NCBI RefSeq assembly: GCF_900117425.1
Contig: NZ_FPEH01000016.1
Coordinates: 364,906 to 428,905 of the forward strand
Direction of reading: 5' to 3'
DNA: 64,000 bases
From: Novosphingobium sp. NDB2Meth1
Lineage (GTDB): Bacteria > Pseudomonadota > Alphaproteobacteria > Sphingomonadales > Sphingomonadaceae
Shown here: piece after piece, positions 54,313-63,263 of the stretch
Layout: each line of letters opens with the position of its first letter
Numbering within the stretch: position 1 is the stretch's first letter
The notes under the pieces: model-generated
What the model was told of the DNA's origin: nothing
Database searches by the model: none
What the model saw: only the letters and a program-made list of their open reading frames with translations
Translations under genes and position numbers: made by a program

Positions 54313-57258
54313 GTGAAGACCAACAACAACGCCGCCTTGAAGGCGGGTGCCGCGCCGTTCGCGCTCGCGCTCGCGCTCGCTACCGCGCCTGCCTTCGCGC
54401 AGGAAGCCGCTCCGCAGGCCGATGCCGCGACGGAGACCGTCGAGCCCACCGCGATCGTCGTGACCGGCAGCCTTATCCGCAACCCGAACCTCATTCAGGC
54501 CACTCCGGTCAACGTGACCACGGCCGACCAGATCGCCCTCCGCCAGTCGAACACGGCCGAAGAAGTTCTGCGCCAGGTGCCCGGCATCGTCCCGAACATC
54601 GGTTCGGCGGTGAACAACGGCAACGGCGGCTCGTCGTACGTCGACCTCCGCGGCCTCGGCTCGAACCGCAACATCGTGCTGCTCGACGGCCAGCGCATTG
54701 TCCCGGCGGACCTTCAGGGCCGCGTCGACCTCAACAACATCCCGCTGGCGCTCGTCAGCCGCGTTGACGCGCTGACCGGCGCGGCCGTGACCACCTATGG
54801 TGCGGACGCCATCACCGGCGTCGTGAACTTCGTCACCAAGAAGGACTTCGCGGGCGTTGACATCGCGGTGTCGAACCAGATCACCCAGCAGGGCGACGGC
54901 AACTACTTCCGTGCCGACGTGACCACCGGTGTCAATTTCGACGACGGCCGCGGCAACGCGGTGCTGAGCATCGGCTACCAGAATTCGAACCCCGTCTATC
55001 AGGGCGCGCGCGATTTCTCGAACGTCCAGATCGACAGCTTCTCGGGTACCGCAGGCGGTTCGGGCACCACGGCTCCGGCGCGTTTCTCGATCAATGGCGC
55101 CAACCGCCAGATCAACCCGACGACCGGTCTGCTGCAGCGCGGGTTCAATCCCTTCAACTTCAACCCGTACAACATCTTCCAGACGCCGTTCCAGCGCTTC
55201 AACATCTTCGCTCAGGCAAACTACCAGCTCTCGGACGCGGTTGAAGTCTACACCCGCGGCCTGTTTTCGAAGAACACCGTCAGGACGATCATCGCACCTT
55301 CGGGCGTGTTCGCCGAGAGCCTGACGATCCCCTACAGCAACCCGTACCTGCCCGCCGGCGCCGCTGGCCAGTTCTGCGAAGCCAACGGCCTGACCGATGC
55401 GCAGTGCGTCGCTGCTCGCGCCGCGACCGACCCGACGGATCCGAACTACCGCACCTTCAACACCGTCGTACGCCGCCGCTTTGTCGAAACCGGCACCCGC
55501 AACTCGCAGTTCACCACCAACATCTTCGACTACTCGCTCGGCTTCCGCGGCGCGCTGACGAAGACGATCAACTGGGACGTTCGCGGCAGCTACGGCGAAA
55601 GCGATCGTCTGCAGACGATCACCGGCTATGTGCTCAAGTCGCGCGTGCAGGATGCCTTGCTCGCAACCAACCCGAACTCGTGCCTCAGCGGCAACGACGG
55701 CTGCGTGCCCATCAACCTGTTTGGTCCGGCGGGCTCGATCACGCCGCAGCAGGCTGCCTACACGCTCTCGCCTTCGACCACGGCGAACAACACTTCGCTG
55801 CTGCAGGTCCGCGGCCTTCTTTCGGGTGATTTCGGCTGGACCGTGCCTTCGGCGAGCGAGCCGATCGGCTTCGCGCTCGGTGCCGAGTACCGCAAGTATC
55901 GCGCGGTGCAGGTCTCCGACACCCTGTCGAAGACCCCCGGCGAACTCGGCGGTGCGGGCGGTGCAGCCCCCGACATCGATGGTCGCTACAGCGTGTGGGA
56001 AGGTTACGGCGAACTCGTCGTTCCGCTGCTGGCCGACAAGCCCTTCTTCAAGAGCCTCACCGCCGAAGGCGGTGCGCGCTACTCGAGCTACAAGGTGTCG
56101 GGTGCAGCCCAGCAGAACAAGGCGTGGACTTACAAGTTCGGCGGCAGCTGGGAACCGGCCGATCAGCTCAAGATCCGTGCGAACTACTCGCGCGCTGTTC
56201 GTGCGCCGAACATCGCCGAACTGTTCACGCCGAACACCGTCGGGCTCACCAACCTGGCGACCGACCCCTGCGCCGGCGCGGCTCCGCTGACCAATGCCAA
56301 CCTCCGGTCGATCTGTCTTGCGCAGGGTGCTCCGGCCAACTCGATCGGCCAGATCCTCAACCCGACCGCGGCACAGGCCAACATCACCTCGGGCGGCAAC
56401 ATCAACCTGAAGCCGGAAAAGGCGACCACCTATACGGTCGGCGCTGTTGTCCAGAATCTGCCGTTCCTGCCGGGCTTCTCGGCTTCGGTGGACTACTACA
56501 ACATCAAGGTCACCGATCAGATCGGTACGCCTCTGCCGGGCGACCTGATCGACGCCTGCTTTGCCAACGTGACCGCAGCCAGCGCGACCGATCCGGCTTG
56601 CACCGTGATCCGCCGCGATCCGGCGACCGGCGGCCTCGACGGCAGCCCGGCGACGACCCGCGGTCTCTTCGGCGGTCTCACCAACCAGGGCCGCCTGACC
56701 ACCTCGGGTATCGACGTGATCATCAACTACACCCGCCCGATCGGTTCGGTGAAGTGGGCGCTCTCTGCTGTCGGCAACGTGACCTTCTCGCAGAAGTTCC
56801 AGGCGACCCCGACCAGCCTCAACCGCGAGTGCGTCGGTCGTTACTCGGTCAACTGCTCGTTCACCGGTTCGATCCAGCCGCGTCACAGCTGGTCGGTCCA
56901 GAACACCTTCAGCTTCAAGGGCGGCATGGACCTCTCGCTGCTGTGGCGTCACCAGGCCAGCGCGCGGTCCGAGGATGGCGATGCCTTCGTTGGCACCATC
57001 CCGGCCGATAGCGGTGCGCTCAGCGGCAAGACCGTGAACTTCAACAAGATCGCCGCGTTCGATTACCTCGACGCCACGGTCCGTTTCAACGTCGAGCAGT
57101 TCACGTTCACCTTCACCGTGCAGAACCTGATCGACACGAAGCCGCCGATCGTCGGCAACACGATCGGTTCGACCTCGTACAACAGCGGCAACACCTACCC
57201 GTCGTCGTACGACGCGCTGGGTCGCCGCTTCGCGGTCGGCGCTCGCGTCAAGTTCTGA
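54313..57258 (+). CDS. TonB-dependent receptor
   Basis: A 981-residue outer-membrane receptor with a GTG start and signal peptide (about residues 1-29, ending AFAQ). A TonB-box-like TAIVVTGSLIRNPNLIQ lies near residue 50. The plug domain includes QSNTAEEVLRQVPGIVPNIG, VDLRGLGSNRNIVLLDGQRI and TTYGADAITGVVNFVTKKDF. The long beta-barrel ends in the aromatic residue typical of barrels (RRFAVGARVKF). The ligand is not recognisable. Two sulfotransferase-type genes and an aspartyl-hydroxylase gene follow. GAAGGGA precedes the GTG. Confidence 0.95.
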   Translation: MKTNNNAALKAGAAPFALALALATAPAFAQEAAPQADAATETVEPTAIVVTGSLIRNPNLIQATPVNVTTADQIALRQSNTAEEVLRQVPGIVPNIGSAVNNGNGGSSYVDLRGLGSNRNIVLLDGQRIVPADLQGRVDLNNIPLALVSRVDALTGAAVTTYGADAITGVVNFVTKKDFAGVDIAVSNQITQQGDGNYFRADVTTGVNFDDGRGNAVLSIGYQNSNPVYQGARDFSNVQIDSFSGTAGGSGTTAPARFSINGANRQINPTTGLLQRGFNPFNFNPYNIFQTPFQRFNIFAQANYQLSDAVEVYTRGLFSKNTVRTIIAPSGVFAESLTIPYSNPYLPAGAAGQFCEANGLTDAQCVAARAATDPTDPNYRTFNTVVRRRFVETGTRNSQFTTNIFDYSLGFRGALTKTINWDVRGSYGESDRLQTITGYVLKSRVQDALLATNPNSCLSGNDGCVPINLFGPAGSITPQQAAYTLSPSTTANNTSLLQVRGLLSGDFGWTVPSASEPIGFALGAEYRKYRAVQVSDTLSKTPGELGGAGGAAPDIDGRYSVWEGYGELVVPLLADKPFFKSLTAEGGARYSSYKVSGAAQQNKAWTYKFGGSWEPADQLKIRANYSRAVRAPNIAELFTPNTVGLTNLATDPCAGAAPLTNANLRSICLAQGAPANSIGQILNPTAAQANITSGGNINLKPEKATTYTVGAVVQNLPFLPGFSASVDYYNIKVTDQIGTPLPGDLIDACFANVTAASATDPACTVIRRDPATGGLDGSPATTRGLFGGLTNQGRLTTSGIDVIINYTRPIGSVKWALSAVGNVTFSQKFQATPTSLNRECVGRYSVNCSFTGSIQPRHSWSVQNTFSFKGGMDLSLLWRHQASARSEDGDAFVGTIPADSGALSGKTVNFNKIAAFDYLDATVRFNVEQFTFTFTVQNLIDTKPPIVGNTIGSTSYNSGNTYPSSYDALGRRFAVGARVKF

Positions 57259-57283
57259 TCCTACCGGACCAGACGCCAAACAG

Positions 57284-57313
57284 GGGGCGGGCAGCAATGC
57301 CCGCCCCTTTTTT
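57284..57313 (+). terminator. Intrinsic terminator after the TonB-dependent receptor
   Basis: GGGGCGGGC at 57284-57292 pairs with GCCCGCCCC at 57299-57307 around an AGCAAT loop, followed by six T at 57308-57313. It lies 25 bases after the receptor stop and before the TPR-sulfotransferase start. Confidence 0.9.
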
Positions 57314-57368
57314 GTGTGCCGGCCCCGCAGGAGTTGACCTTGCGCCGGGTGCGGTCGATGGCAGCACG

Positions 57369-58940
57369 ATGTCGCAGGATCTGGAAACCGCCGCGCGCGC
57401 TGCCGCGGCTGCGCTGAACGCCGGTCGCGGAACCGCAGCCGACTGCAACACGCTGGGGTGGTACCGCGCGCTGTCGGGCGATGCGGCCGGAGCTGCCGCG
57501 CTGTTCGAGCGAGCCCTCCGGATGAACCCGCGCGAGGTCGAGGCGATGCTGGGTCTGGCCGGTTTGCACCGTTCTGCCGGGCGCCTGCGTGATGCGGCGC
57601 TCCAATGCGACGCGGCCCTTGCCGTGGCTCCGGACCACGCCGAAGTCTGGCTGGAGCGCGCCTATGTCATGGCGGCGGGCGGCGTGATGGACGAGGCGAA
57701 GCGCTGTTACCGAGCGGTCCTCGCCTGCTCGTCGCCGCCCGCCATGACCCGCGCGGCGGCAGACGCGGGATTGGCCGCCATTGCCGCCCGCGATGGCGAG
57801 GCCGAGGCCGGACGACATCATGCGCGCGCGGCTCTGGCCGGCGATCCGGGCAATACGGCAGCACTTGCCGCGCTCGCGACCATAGAACTCGAAGCGGGTG
57901 AGCCGCAGACTGCGCGCGATCTTGTCGAGCCCGCGCTGGCGCGCATGGAAGCGCCTTCACCCGAACGGATGGAACTGCTCCACGCGCTCGGCGATGCCTG
58001 CAACCGCTTGCGCGATCCGGCGGCAGCCCATGCCGCCTACGCCCGCGCCAAGCAGGATTTCGCGGCGATCCATGCCGCGACATTTGCCGGCCGCCCGCCG
58101 CACCGGGCGTTCATCGGCGGCATCGCCGATGCCTTGGCCGCGGCCGATGTGTCCGCTTGGCCGGGCATCGCGCCGCCCGCTTCGCCGCCGCATATCTTCG
58201 TGCTCGGCTATCCGCGCAGCGGCAATACGCTGCTCGAGAACGTTCTGGCCTCGCTCCCCGGCACCGCCGCGATCGAGGAGATGCCCACATTGCGCGAGGC
58301 GGACCTCGCCTTCCTCGCAGAGCCCGCTGGCCTCGCCCGGTTTGCGCAGCTCGACGACGCCGCGCTTGCGACCTACCGAACTGCCTATTGGCAGCGTTCG
58401 GGTCAGGCGCTGGGCCGCGATCCCGCAGGCCTTGCGCTGGTTGACATGGATCCGCTCAAGTCCATCCGCCTGCCGCTGATCGCGCGGCTCTTCCCAACGG
58501 CCCGCATCCTGCTCGTCCGCCGCGATCCGCGCGATGTGGTGTGGAGCTGCTTCCGGACCAGCTTCGCGCTCAGCAACGCGGCGATGGACTTCACCACGCT
58601 GGAAGGGGCCGCGCGGCACTATGACGCCTTGATGCGGCTGACCGAACTTGCGCTGGCCAAGCTGCCGATGGCGGTTCTCGAAGTGCCCTATCACCGCATG
58701 GTGCAGGATTTCGACGCCATGACCCGCGAGGTCTGCGCCTTTGCCGGGCTTGCATGGAGCGAGGATCTCCGCCGCTTCGATCGCACCGCGCGCGAGCGCG
58801 GCGTCTCGACCGCCAGCGCGCGGCAGGTGCGGCGCGGTCTGTTCGATGGCACGCGGCAGTGGGAACCCTATGCTGCGTATCTCGAGCCGGTCATGCCGAT
58901 CCTCGCGCCGTGGATCGAGAAGCTGGGTTACGCGTCCTGA
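57369..58940 (+). CDS. TPR-containing sulfotransferase family protein
   Basis: A 523-residue protein. The first half (about residues 1-240) is alanine-rich TPR-like helical pairs (AGAAALFERALRMNPREVEA and others). The C-terminal half is a sulfotransferase-like domain: a 5'-PSB loop VLGYPRSGNTLLENVLASL and a 3'-phosphate motif RILLVRRDPRDVVWSCFRTS for PAPS binding. The target may be a protein or a glycan or lipid; nothing shows which. The ATG at 57369 was chosen over a leader at 57297 that overlaps the terminator. It is directly downstream of the receptor's terminator. Confidence 0.88.
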   Translation: MSQDLETAARAAAAALNAGRGTAADCNTLGWYRALSGDAAGAAALFERALRMNPREVEAMLGLAGLHRSAGRLRDAALQCDAALAVAPDHAEVWLERAYVMAAGGVMDEAKRCYRAVLACSSPPAMTRAAADAGLAAIAARDGEAEAGRHHARAALAGDPGNTAALAALATIELEAGEPQTARDLVEPALARMEAPSPERMELLHALGDACNRLRDPAAAHAAYARAKQDFAAIHAATFAGRPPHRAFIGGIADALAAADVSAWPGIAPPASPPHIFVLGYPRSGNTLLENVLASLPGTAAIEEMPTLREADLAFLAEPAGLARFAQLDDAALATYRTAYWQRSGQALGRDPAGLALVDMDPLKSIRLPLIARLFPTARILLVRRDPRDVVWSCFRTSFALSNAAMDFTTLEGAARHYDALMRLTELALAKLPMAVLEVPYHRMVQDFDAMTREVCAFAGLAWSEDLRRFDRTARERGVSTASARQVRRGLFDGTRQWEPYAAYLEPVMPILAPWIEKLGYAS

Positions 58941-59971
58941 AGCAGCGGGTTGGGGGCATCCATCGCAACACCCGCCTGTTCCGCCACCTTTGCCGCCCAG
59001 CCAAGCACCAGATCGATCTCGTCCGCATGTGCGCGGCGGGCCAGGGCATATTCATCGCGCCGCTGATCAGGCGTGAACGCCGCGCCTGATTTGGAATGCC
59101 GGGTAAACGCAGGCCCCGCGGCAATCCGTTCGACCACATCAGGCGCCATCATCAGACCATAATGCGCCGCCGCCGCCGCAATCACCCGCGCCGGTTCGCC
59201 GGTCAGCTGCTCCGATGTCACGCTCTGCAGCCGCGCCGGCCCGACCTTTCCAGCAAGACCCGCGAACAGGCGGTGCTGCGCGAGCCATCCTGTCGCGGCC
59301 ACCTGCAAGTCGCTCTGGCGAAAAGCGTCTTCTGGGGTGATGCCCAGCGGCGCCACGATGCCGGCCCTGAGGTAGCCCTCCAGCAGTTCGCGCACCCACA
59401 GGCGGCAGGGGAGCCCCTTGCGCACCACCGACACGAGAAAAGTCTCCAACGGGGCGTGGAGGAACAGCGCGCGCGCCTCCGGCGCGAGTGCCAGCAGCAG
59501 CTCGGCAAAGGGATTGAGCAAGTTGGAGGGTTTGACCACCACGCCCTCCCCTGCCGCAAAGGGCCGCGCCAGCAGCCGCAGCGCAAGGTCCGCGCTGCGG
59601 GCCACGGCAGCGGGCGCCGCGCCACGATTGCGCATGCCGACCACGTCGTTGAGGATGACCGGTTCGGACAGGCCCATCGCCACACCGGGCTCCGCCAGCG
59701 CGCGGGTCAGCAGGGTCGAGCCACAGAACGCGGAGTGGAACAGCAGGCCGAGCCGCGGCTTGGCAGCAAACCGCGCGAGAAGCTGTGTGGCCGGGACATC
59801 GACTTGCGGCGGCATCGCGCCAAACTGCGCCACAAAGCCATCATCGACCAGAAAAGCCATGGCCGCATGCGCATCGCGCGGGACATGGGCGAAACGCACT
59901 GCGTCCGTACCTTCGACGAGGCGGTGCGCCAGCCATGCGGCATCGGCGGGATTGAACGGAGCGGAAGCCAT
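58928..59971 (-). CDS. Sulfotransferase-like P-loop protein
   Basis: A 347-residue protein with a 5'-PSB-like loop LLFHSAFCGSTLLTRALAEP at about residues 65-84, then VVVKPSNLLNPFAELLLALA and ARALFLHAPLETFLVSVVRKG. This fits the broad sulfotransferase/P-loop group but is more divergent than the TPR-sulfotransferase. It is on the opposite strand, converging on that gene with a 13-base overlap, and divergent from the TPR-hydroxylase gene with 79 bases between starts. The reaction is not assured. Confidence 0.72.
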   Translation of the reverse strand: MASAPFNPADAAWLAHRLVEGTDAVRFAHVPRDAHAAMAFLVDDGFVAQFGAMPPQVDVPATQLLARFAAKPRLGLLFHSAFCGSTLLTRALAEPGVAMGLSEPVILNDVVGMRNRGAAPAAVARSADLALRLLARPFAAGEGVVVKPSNLLNPFAELLLALAPEARALFLHAPLETFLVSVVRKGLPCRLWVRELLEGYLRAGIVAPLGITPEDAFRQSDLQVAATGWLAQHRLFAGLAGKVGPARLQSVTSEQLTGEPARVIAAAAAHYGLMMAPDVVERIAAGPAFTRHSKSGAAFTPDQRRDEYALARRAHADEIDLVLGWAAKVAEQAGVAMDAPNPLLQDA

Positions 59972-60050
59972 GCTCCAAGCCTTAGGGCGCTCTGTTCCCG
60001 CCTGCAACGCCGCTTGCCTGCTGGGCGCGGGGCTGTAGACACGTGTCGCA

Positions 60051-61226
60051 ATGACCACGCAAAACATCGATCGGGCCCGAGCCCAGGCAGCCAATGCCCG
60101 CGCCATGGCCGCATTGCGCGCCGGGGATGCACCTGCCGCCATCCTCGCCGCGCGCGAGGCGGCGGAGGCGGATCCGGGGGCGCTCTCGCTGTGGATCAAT
60201 CTCGCGCTGGCCTGCCGATTGGGCGGCGATTCAGCGGGCGAACGCACGGCGCTGGAACGCGCGCTCGATCTCGACCGGCTCGATTTCACCGCCCAGCTGC
60301 GCATGGCCCAGCTGCTCCAGCGCGAGGGCGAGGAGACCAAGGCGCTGATCGCGTGGGACGGCGTGCGCCAGCTGGCGCAGCAGTTCCCCGGCCTACCGGA
60401 TCAGGTCCGTGCCGAACTGGCGGCGGGCGAGGCATTTTGCGCGCGGCTGCGCGCGCGCCTTTCGGAAGCGACTACTGCCGCGCTGTCGCTCGGTGCAGAG
60501 GCGCGTGACGAGACCGAACGTCGCAGGATCGATGCTTTTGCCGCGGCAGCGCTCGGCCAGCGCCGCATCTACGTCAACGAGTGCGCGGGGCTGCACTACC
60601 CCTTCCTGCCAGCGGACGAGTTCTTCGACCGGCGCCATTTTCCGTGGTTCGCAGCGCTGGAAGCCGAAGCGGGCGCAATCCGTGCCGAGCTTGATGCCTT
60701 GCTGGCGGAGCCGGGTGAAGCCATCCGGCCCTATGTGCGGATGGAGCCCGGCAGCCCGGAGAACAAGTGGTCCGCGCTCGATGGTTCGCCGGACTGGTCT
60801 GCCTGCTTCCTATGGGAATATGGCGTGCCGAATGCCGCGGTGATGAAGCGCTGCCCGCATACCGCACGCGTGCTGGAAAGCCTGCCGCTGGCCCGGATTC
60901 CCGGGCGCGCGCCCAATGCCTTCTTCTCGATTCTGCGGCCGCGCAGCCGTATTCCCGCGCATACCGGTGTCACCAACACCCGCGCCATCGTCCACCTGGC
61001 CCTCGATGTGCCGCCGGGCTGCGGCTTCCGCGTCGGAGGCGAAACGCGGGAATGGGTGGAGGGCAAGGCCTTTGCGTTCGACGACACAATCGAGCACGAA
61101 GCGTGGAACGACAGCGACGCCCGCCGTGCGGTCCTGATCGTCGATGCGTGGAATCCCCATCTTTCAGAACGCGAGTGCGCCGCCATTACCGCATACTTTG
61201 CGGCGAATGATGCAGCGCTGGGTTAG
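60051..61226 (+). CDS. TPR-containing aspartyl/asparaginyl beta-hydroxylase family protein (second paralogue)
   Basis: A 391-residue protein with N-terminal TPR-like helices (DAPAAILAAREAAEADPGAL; RTALERALDLDRLDFTAQLR). The C-terminal half is an aspartyl/asparaginyl beta-hydroxylase domain. His304 in RIPAHTGVTNTRAIVHLALD and His349 in DDTIEHEAWND match the family's metal-binding histidines; the paralogue at 18433-19575 has equivalent histidines. 2-Oxoglutarate-dependent hydroxylation of an Asp/Asn residue is expected; the target is unknown. Its location with a receptor and sulfotransferases suggests co-modification. Confidence 0.87.
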   Translation: MTTQNIDRARAQAANARAMAALRAGDAPAAILAAREAAEADPGALSLWINLALACRLGGDSAGERTALERALDLDRLDFTAQLRMAQLLQREGEETKALIAWDGVRQLAQQFPGLPDQVRAELAAGEAFCARLRARLSEATTAALSLGAEARDETERRRIDAFAAAALGQRRIYVNECAGLHYPFLPADEFFDRRHFPWFAALEAEAGAIRAELDALLAEPGEAIRPYVRMEPGSPENKWSALDGSPDWSACFLWEYGVPNAAVMKRCPHTARVLESLPLARIPGRAPNAFFSILRPRSRIPAHTGVTNTRAIVHLALDVPPGCGFRVGGETREWVEGKAFAFDDTIEHEAWNDSDARRAVLIVDAWNPHLSERECAAITAYFAANDAALG

Positions 61227-61296
61227 CTGGTTGCCTTGCCTGCCGTCGGCGCGCAGGCTACGCTTGCGTGTCGATGAATCCAGAGGACCACACTGC

Positions 61297-61614
61297 ATGT
61301 CTGCCTCTTTCCTGATTTTTCTTGCTGCTGCCGCCGCAGGAAACACAGCGGTTTCCGCCTCGGCACTCCCTGTGCTTGAAAAGGATCCGACCGCGATGTC
61401 GCAATCGGAAATCCGCGCTTTCAACAAGGGCCGCTCGGTGAACGATCCGGACTTCATCAAGTGTCGCAAGTCCGAGGAAACCGGCTCGCTCGTGCGCAGG
61501 ACCTTTACCTGCCACACGATCTCGCAGTGGGCCGCAATGGAGCGCCAGGGCAACCAGAACGCGCGCGATGCCTATGAGGCGATGAGCAGCAAGTCGATCA
61601 ATCAGTCGAACTGA
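61297..61614 (+). CDS. Small exported hypothetical protein
   Basis: A 105-residue product with a signal peptide (SFLIFLAAAAAGNTAVSASA, cleavage near ASA). The mature part, LEKDPTAMSQSEIRAFNKGR, continues into FIKCRKSEETGSLVRRTFTC, with two cysteines that could form a disulfide. I recognise no family. The AGAGGA at 61282-61287 gives a good ribosome site for the ATG at 61297. Confidence 0.7.
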   Translation: MSASFLIFLAAAAAGNTAVSASALPVLEKDPTAMSQSEIRAFNKGRSVNDPDFIKCRKSEETGSLVRRTFTCHTISQWAAMERQGNQNARDAYEAMSSKSINQSN

Positions 61615-61627
61615 GCAAGCACAAGCG

Positions 61628-62167
61628 CTATTGCGACAGGCGCACGACGCGCACATAGGCGCCCTTGTCGATCGATGCGAGGTAGCTGCCGAGCGTACCG
61701 CGCTTGATGCGGATGGCCACGCCGGGTCGTGCGAAGGTGGCACCGCCATCGGTCTGCTTCCAGCGTGCGCCATCGGCCAGCGTGAAGATACCGAGTCCGT
61801 CCGCGGTCGAGTGCACCGCCGTGATGGTGCTCTCGATTTCCTTGACCTCGTCCCCGTCCGTCTCGGTGCCGCCGAACAGCTTGAGCTTGGGCAGGCTGAA
61901 CCCGAACAAGCCCTTCTTGGTCTCACGGATCGTGGCCCGATCGGCGACGACGATGTCTTCCTTGTCACGGGCCGAGGCAAGCGCCGCCACGCTCCTGTCG
62001 TAGCAGGCCAGACGTTCGCTGTCGGACGTCAGCGCACGGCAATTGACCACGGCTTCGAACACCGGCGGCAGCTCCTTGGGCAGAGGCGATTTGTCCTTGG
62101 CGAGGAGCGGCGCGGCAGCGAGGGCCGCCGCCGCAAGGGCAATACTGCTGGGCAACGGACGACGCAT
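61628..62167 (-). CDS. Exported hypothetical protein
   Basis: A 179-residue product with a signal peptide (about residues 1-24, SSIALAAAALAAAPLLA). The mature part has two cysteines in VVNCRALTSDSERLACYDRS, a pattern seen in several small periplasmic proteins, then a beta-rich half (ITAVHSTADGLGIFTLADGA). The function is unknown. It converges on the 61297-61614 gene with 13 bases between. The ATG at 62167 gives the full signal peptide; the 272-base region upstream up to 62439 holds no recognised gene. Confidence 0.7.
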   Translation of the reverse strand: MRRPLPSSIALAAAALAAAPLLAKDKSPLPKELPPVFEAVVNCRALTSDSERLACYDRSVAALASARDKEDIVVADRATIRETKKGLFGFSLPKLKLFGGTETDGDEVKEIESTITAVHSTADGLGIFTLADGARWKQTDGGATFARPGVAIRIKRGTLGSYLASIDKGAYVRVVRLSQ

Positions 62168-62439
62168 GGAATGTTCTCTCCGCACATGAAATTGGCTTGC
62201 CGTCTTCTTTGCGCGCACTGCAGGGCAGGTCAATCGAACGCTCTGCTTCAAGCGACCCGGTCCTTCATTTAGCGGCGAAGCGCTCTTGTAATCGGCGGGC
62301 CCGTAACCATCTGGCCGAAACAAGCGAACGGCACCGCATCGACTGTATGCTCCGGTTCATCTCCGGGCCAGTCATGAGGCGGTAGAGCCGACGCCAAGGC
62401 GGCGTGGCGCACCGCGCAGCTAGATTGGAAGAATTTGTG

Positions 62440-62577
62440 ATGACGCTTTTTGGCAAGGATTTGGTTCGTTCGCTGGTGCTGGGCTTCGCGCTCGGTTCGG
62501 CGGCGATGGCGTTCACGTTCGGCGTGCCGCCCGCTCAGGCTTCGACCCCTGCCGCGACCGCACAGGTGCAGCGTTGA
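62440..62577 (+). CDS. Small exported peptide ORF upstream of msrA
   Basis: This 45-residue reading frame has a ribosome site GGAAG at 62427-62431. Its product, MTLFGKDLVRSLVLGFALGS then AAMAFTFGVPPAQASTPAAT, is a basic start, a hydrophobic core and a possible cleavage at AQA/S. The stop overlaps a potential TTG start of msrA by 2 bases, so it may be translationally coupled. It could be a small envelope peptide or simply a leader. It is too short to match a family. Confidence 0.55.
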   Translation: MTLFGKDLVRSLVLGFALGSAAMAFTFGVPPAQASTPAATAQVQR

Positions 62578-62588
62578 GCCGCTCGCGG

Positions 62589-63263
62589 ATGGAACTGCGC
62601 CTGCTGGCTGGTGCGATTGTCGCCACGCTGGCGGCGGCCTGTCTGCAGCCGGCGCAGGCTGAGGCGGGGGTATCAGCCCCGGCATCGACGGTACAGGCCA
62701 GGGAAGCCAAGGGCCTGAAGACGGCGGTTTTCGCGGGCGGTTGCTTCTGGGGCATGGAAGCGGTGTTCAGCCACGTGAAGGGCGTGAGCAGCGTGGTCTC
62801 CGGTTTCGAAGGCGGCAGCAGGGACGACGCGCATTACGAAATCGTCAGCAGCGGCACGACCGGCCATGCCGAGGCGGTGCGAATCACCTATGATCCGGCT
62901 GTCGTGCGCTATGATCAGCTGCTGCAGGTGTTCTTCTCGGTGGCGAGCGATCCGACCCAGCTCAATCGCCAGTATCCCGATACCGGCACCCAGTACCGCA
63001 ACGCGATCGTGCCGCAGAACCCGGAGCAGGCGCGGGTGACCACCGCCTATCTCGCGCAGCTGAAGAAGCTCAACCTGTGGAAACGCCCGATCGTGACGGC
63101 GGTCGAGCCCAATCGCGGCTTCTACGCGGCAGAGGGCTATCATCAGGACTTCGCGCTGAAGAACCCTGATCACGGCTATATCCGCATGTGGGACGCACCC
63201 AAGGTCACGGCGCTGAAGCGTGGATTTCCGGGGCTGTGGAAGCCTGACTTTACGCGGGGATGA
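62589..63263 (+). CDS. msrA: Peptide-methionine (S)-S-oxide reductase, exported
   Basis: Reduces S-sulfoxides of methionine in proteins. The 224-residue protein has the MsrA active-site sequence AVFAGGCFWGMEAVFSHVKG, then GTTGHAEAVRITYDP and YPDTGTQYRNAI. An N-terminal signal sequence (LLAGAIVATLAAACLQPAQA) suggests export; the cysteine in AAAC may be a lipoprotein site, or cleavage may be at AQA. A TTG at 62574 would add five residues and overlaps the previous stop. Its stop overlaps the Zur-like gene by 4 bases. Confidence 0.94.
   Translation: MELRLLAGAIVATLAAACLQPAQAEAGVSAPASTVQAREAKGLKTAVFAGGCFWGMEAVFSHVKGVSSVVSGFEGGSRDDAHYEIVSSGTTGHAEAVRITYDPAVVRYDQLLQVFFSVASDPTQLNRQYPDTGTQYRNAIVPQNPEQARVTTAYLAQLKKLNLWKRPIVTAVEPNRGFYAAEGYHQDFALKNPDHGYIRMWDAPKVTALKRGFPGLWKPDFTRG

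Noticed and set aside
54160..57297. A 1045-codon open frame on the minus strand opposite the TonB receptor
   Set aside because: It mirrors the receptor gene, is Arg/Val/Asp-rich and has no signal peptide or motif; the plus-strand receptor has all expected features.
62255..62345. A tRNA-like stretch (AGCGGC...CTTGTAATC) in the gap upstream of the small exported peptide
   Set aside because: The order of D-arm-like and anticodon-like bases is suggestive, but there is no TTCGAATCC-type T-arm and no 7-base acceptor stem could be drawn.
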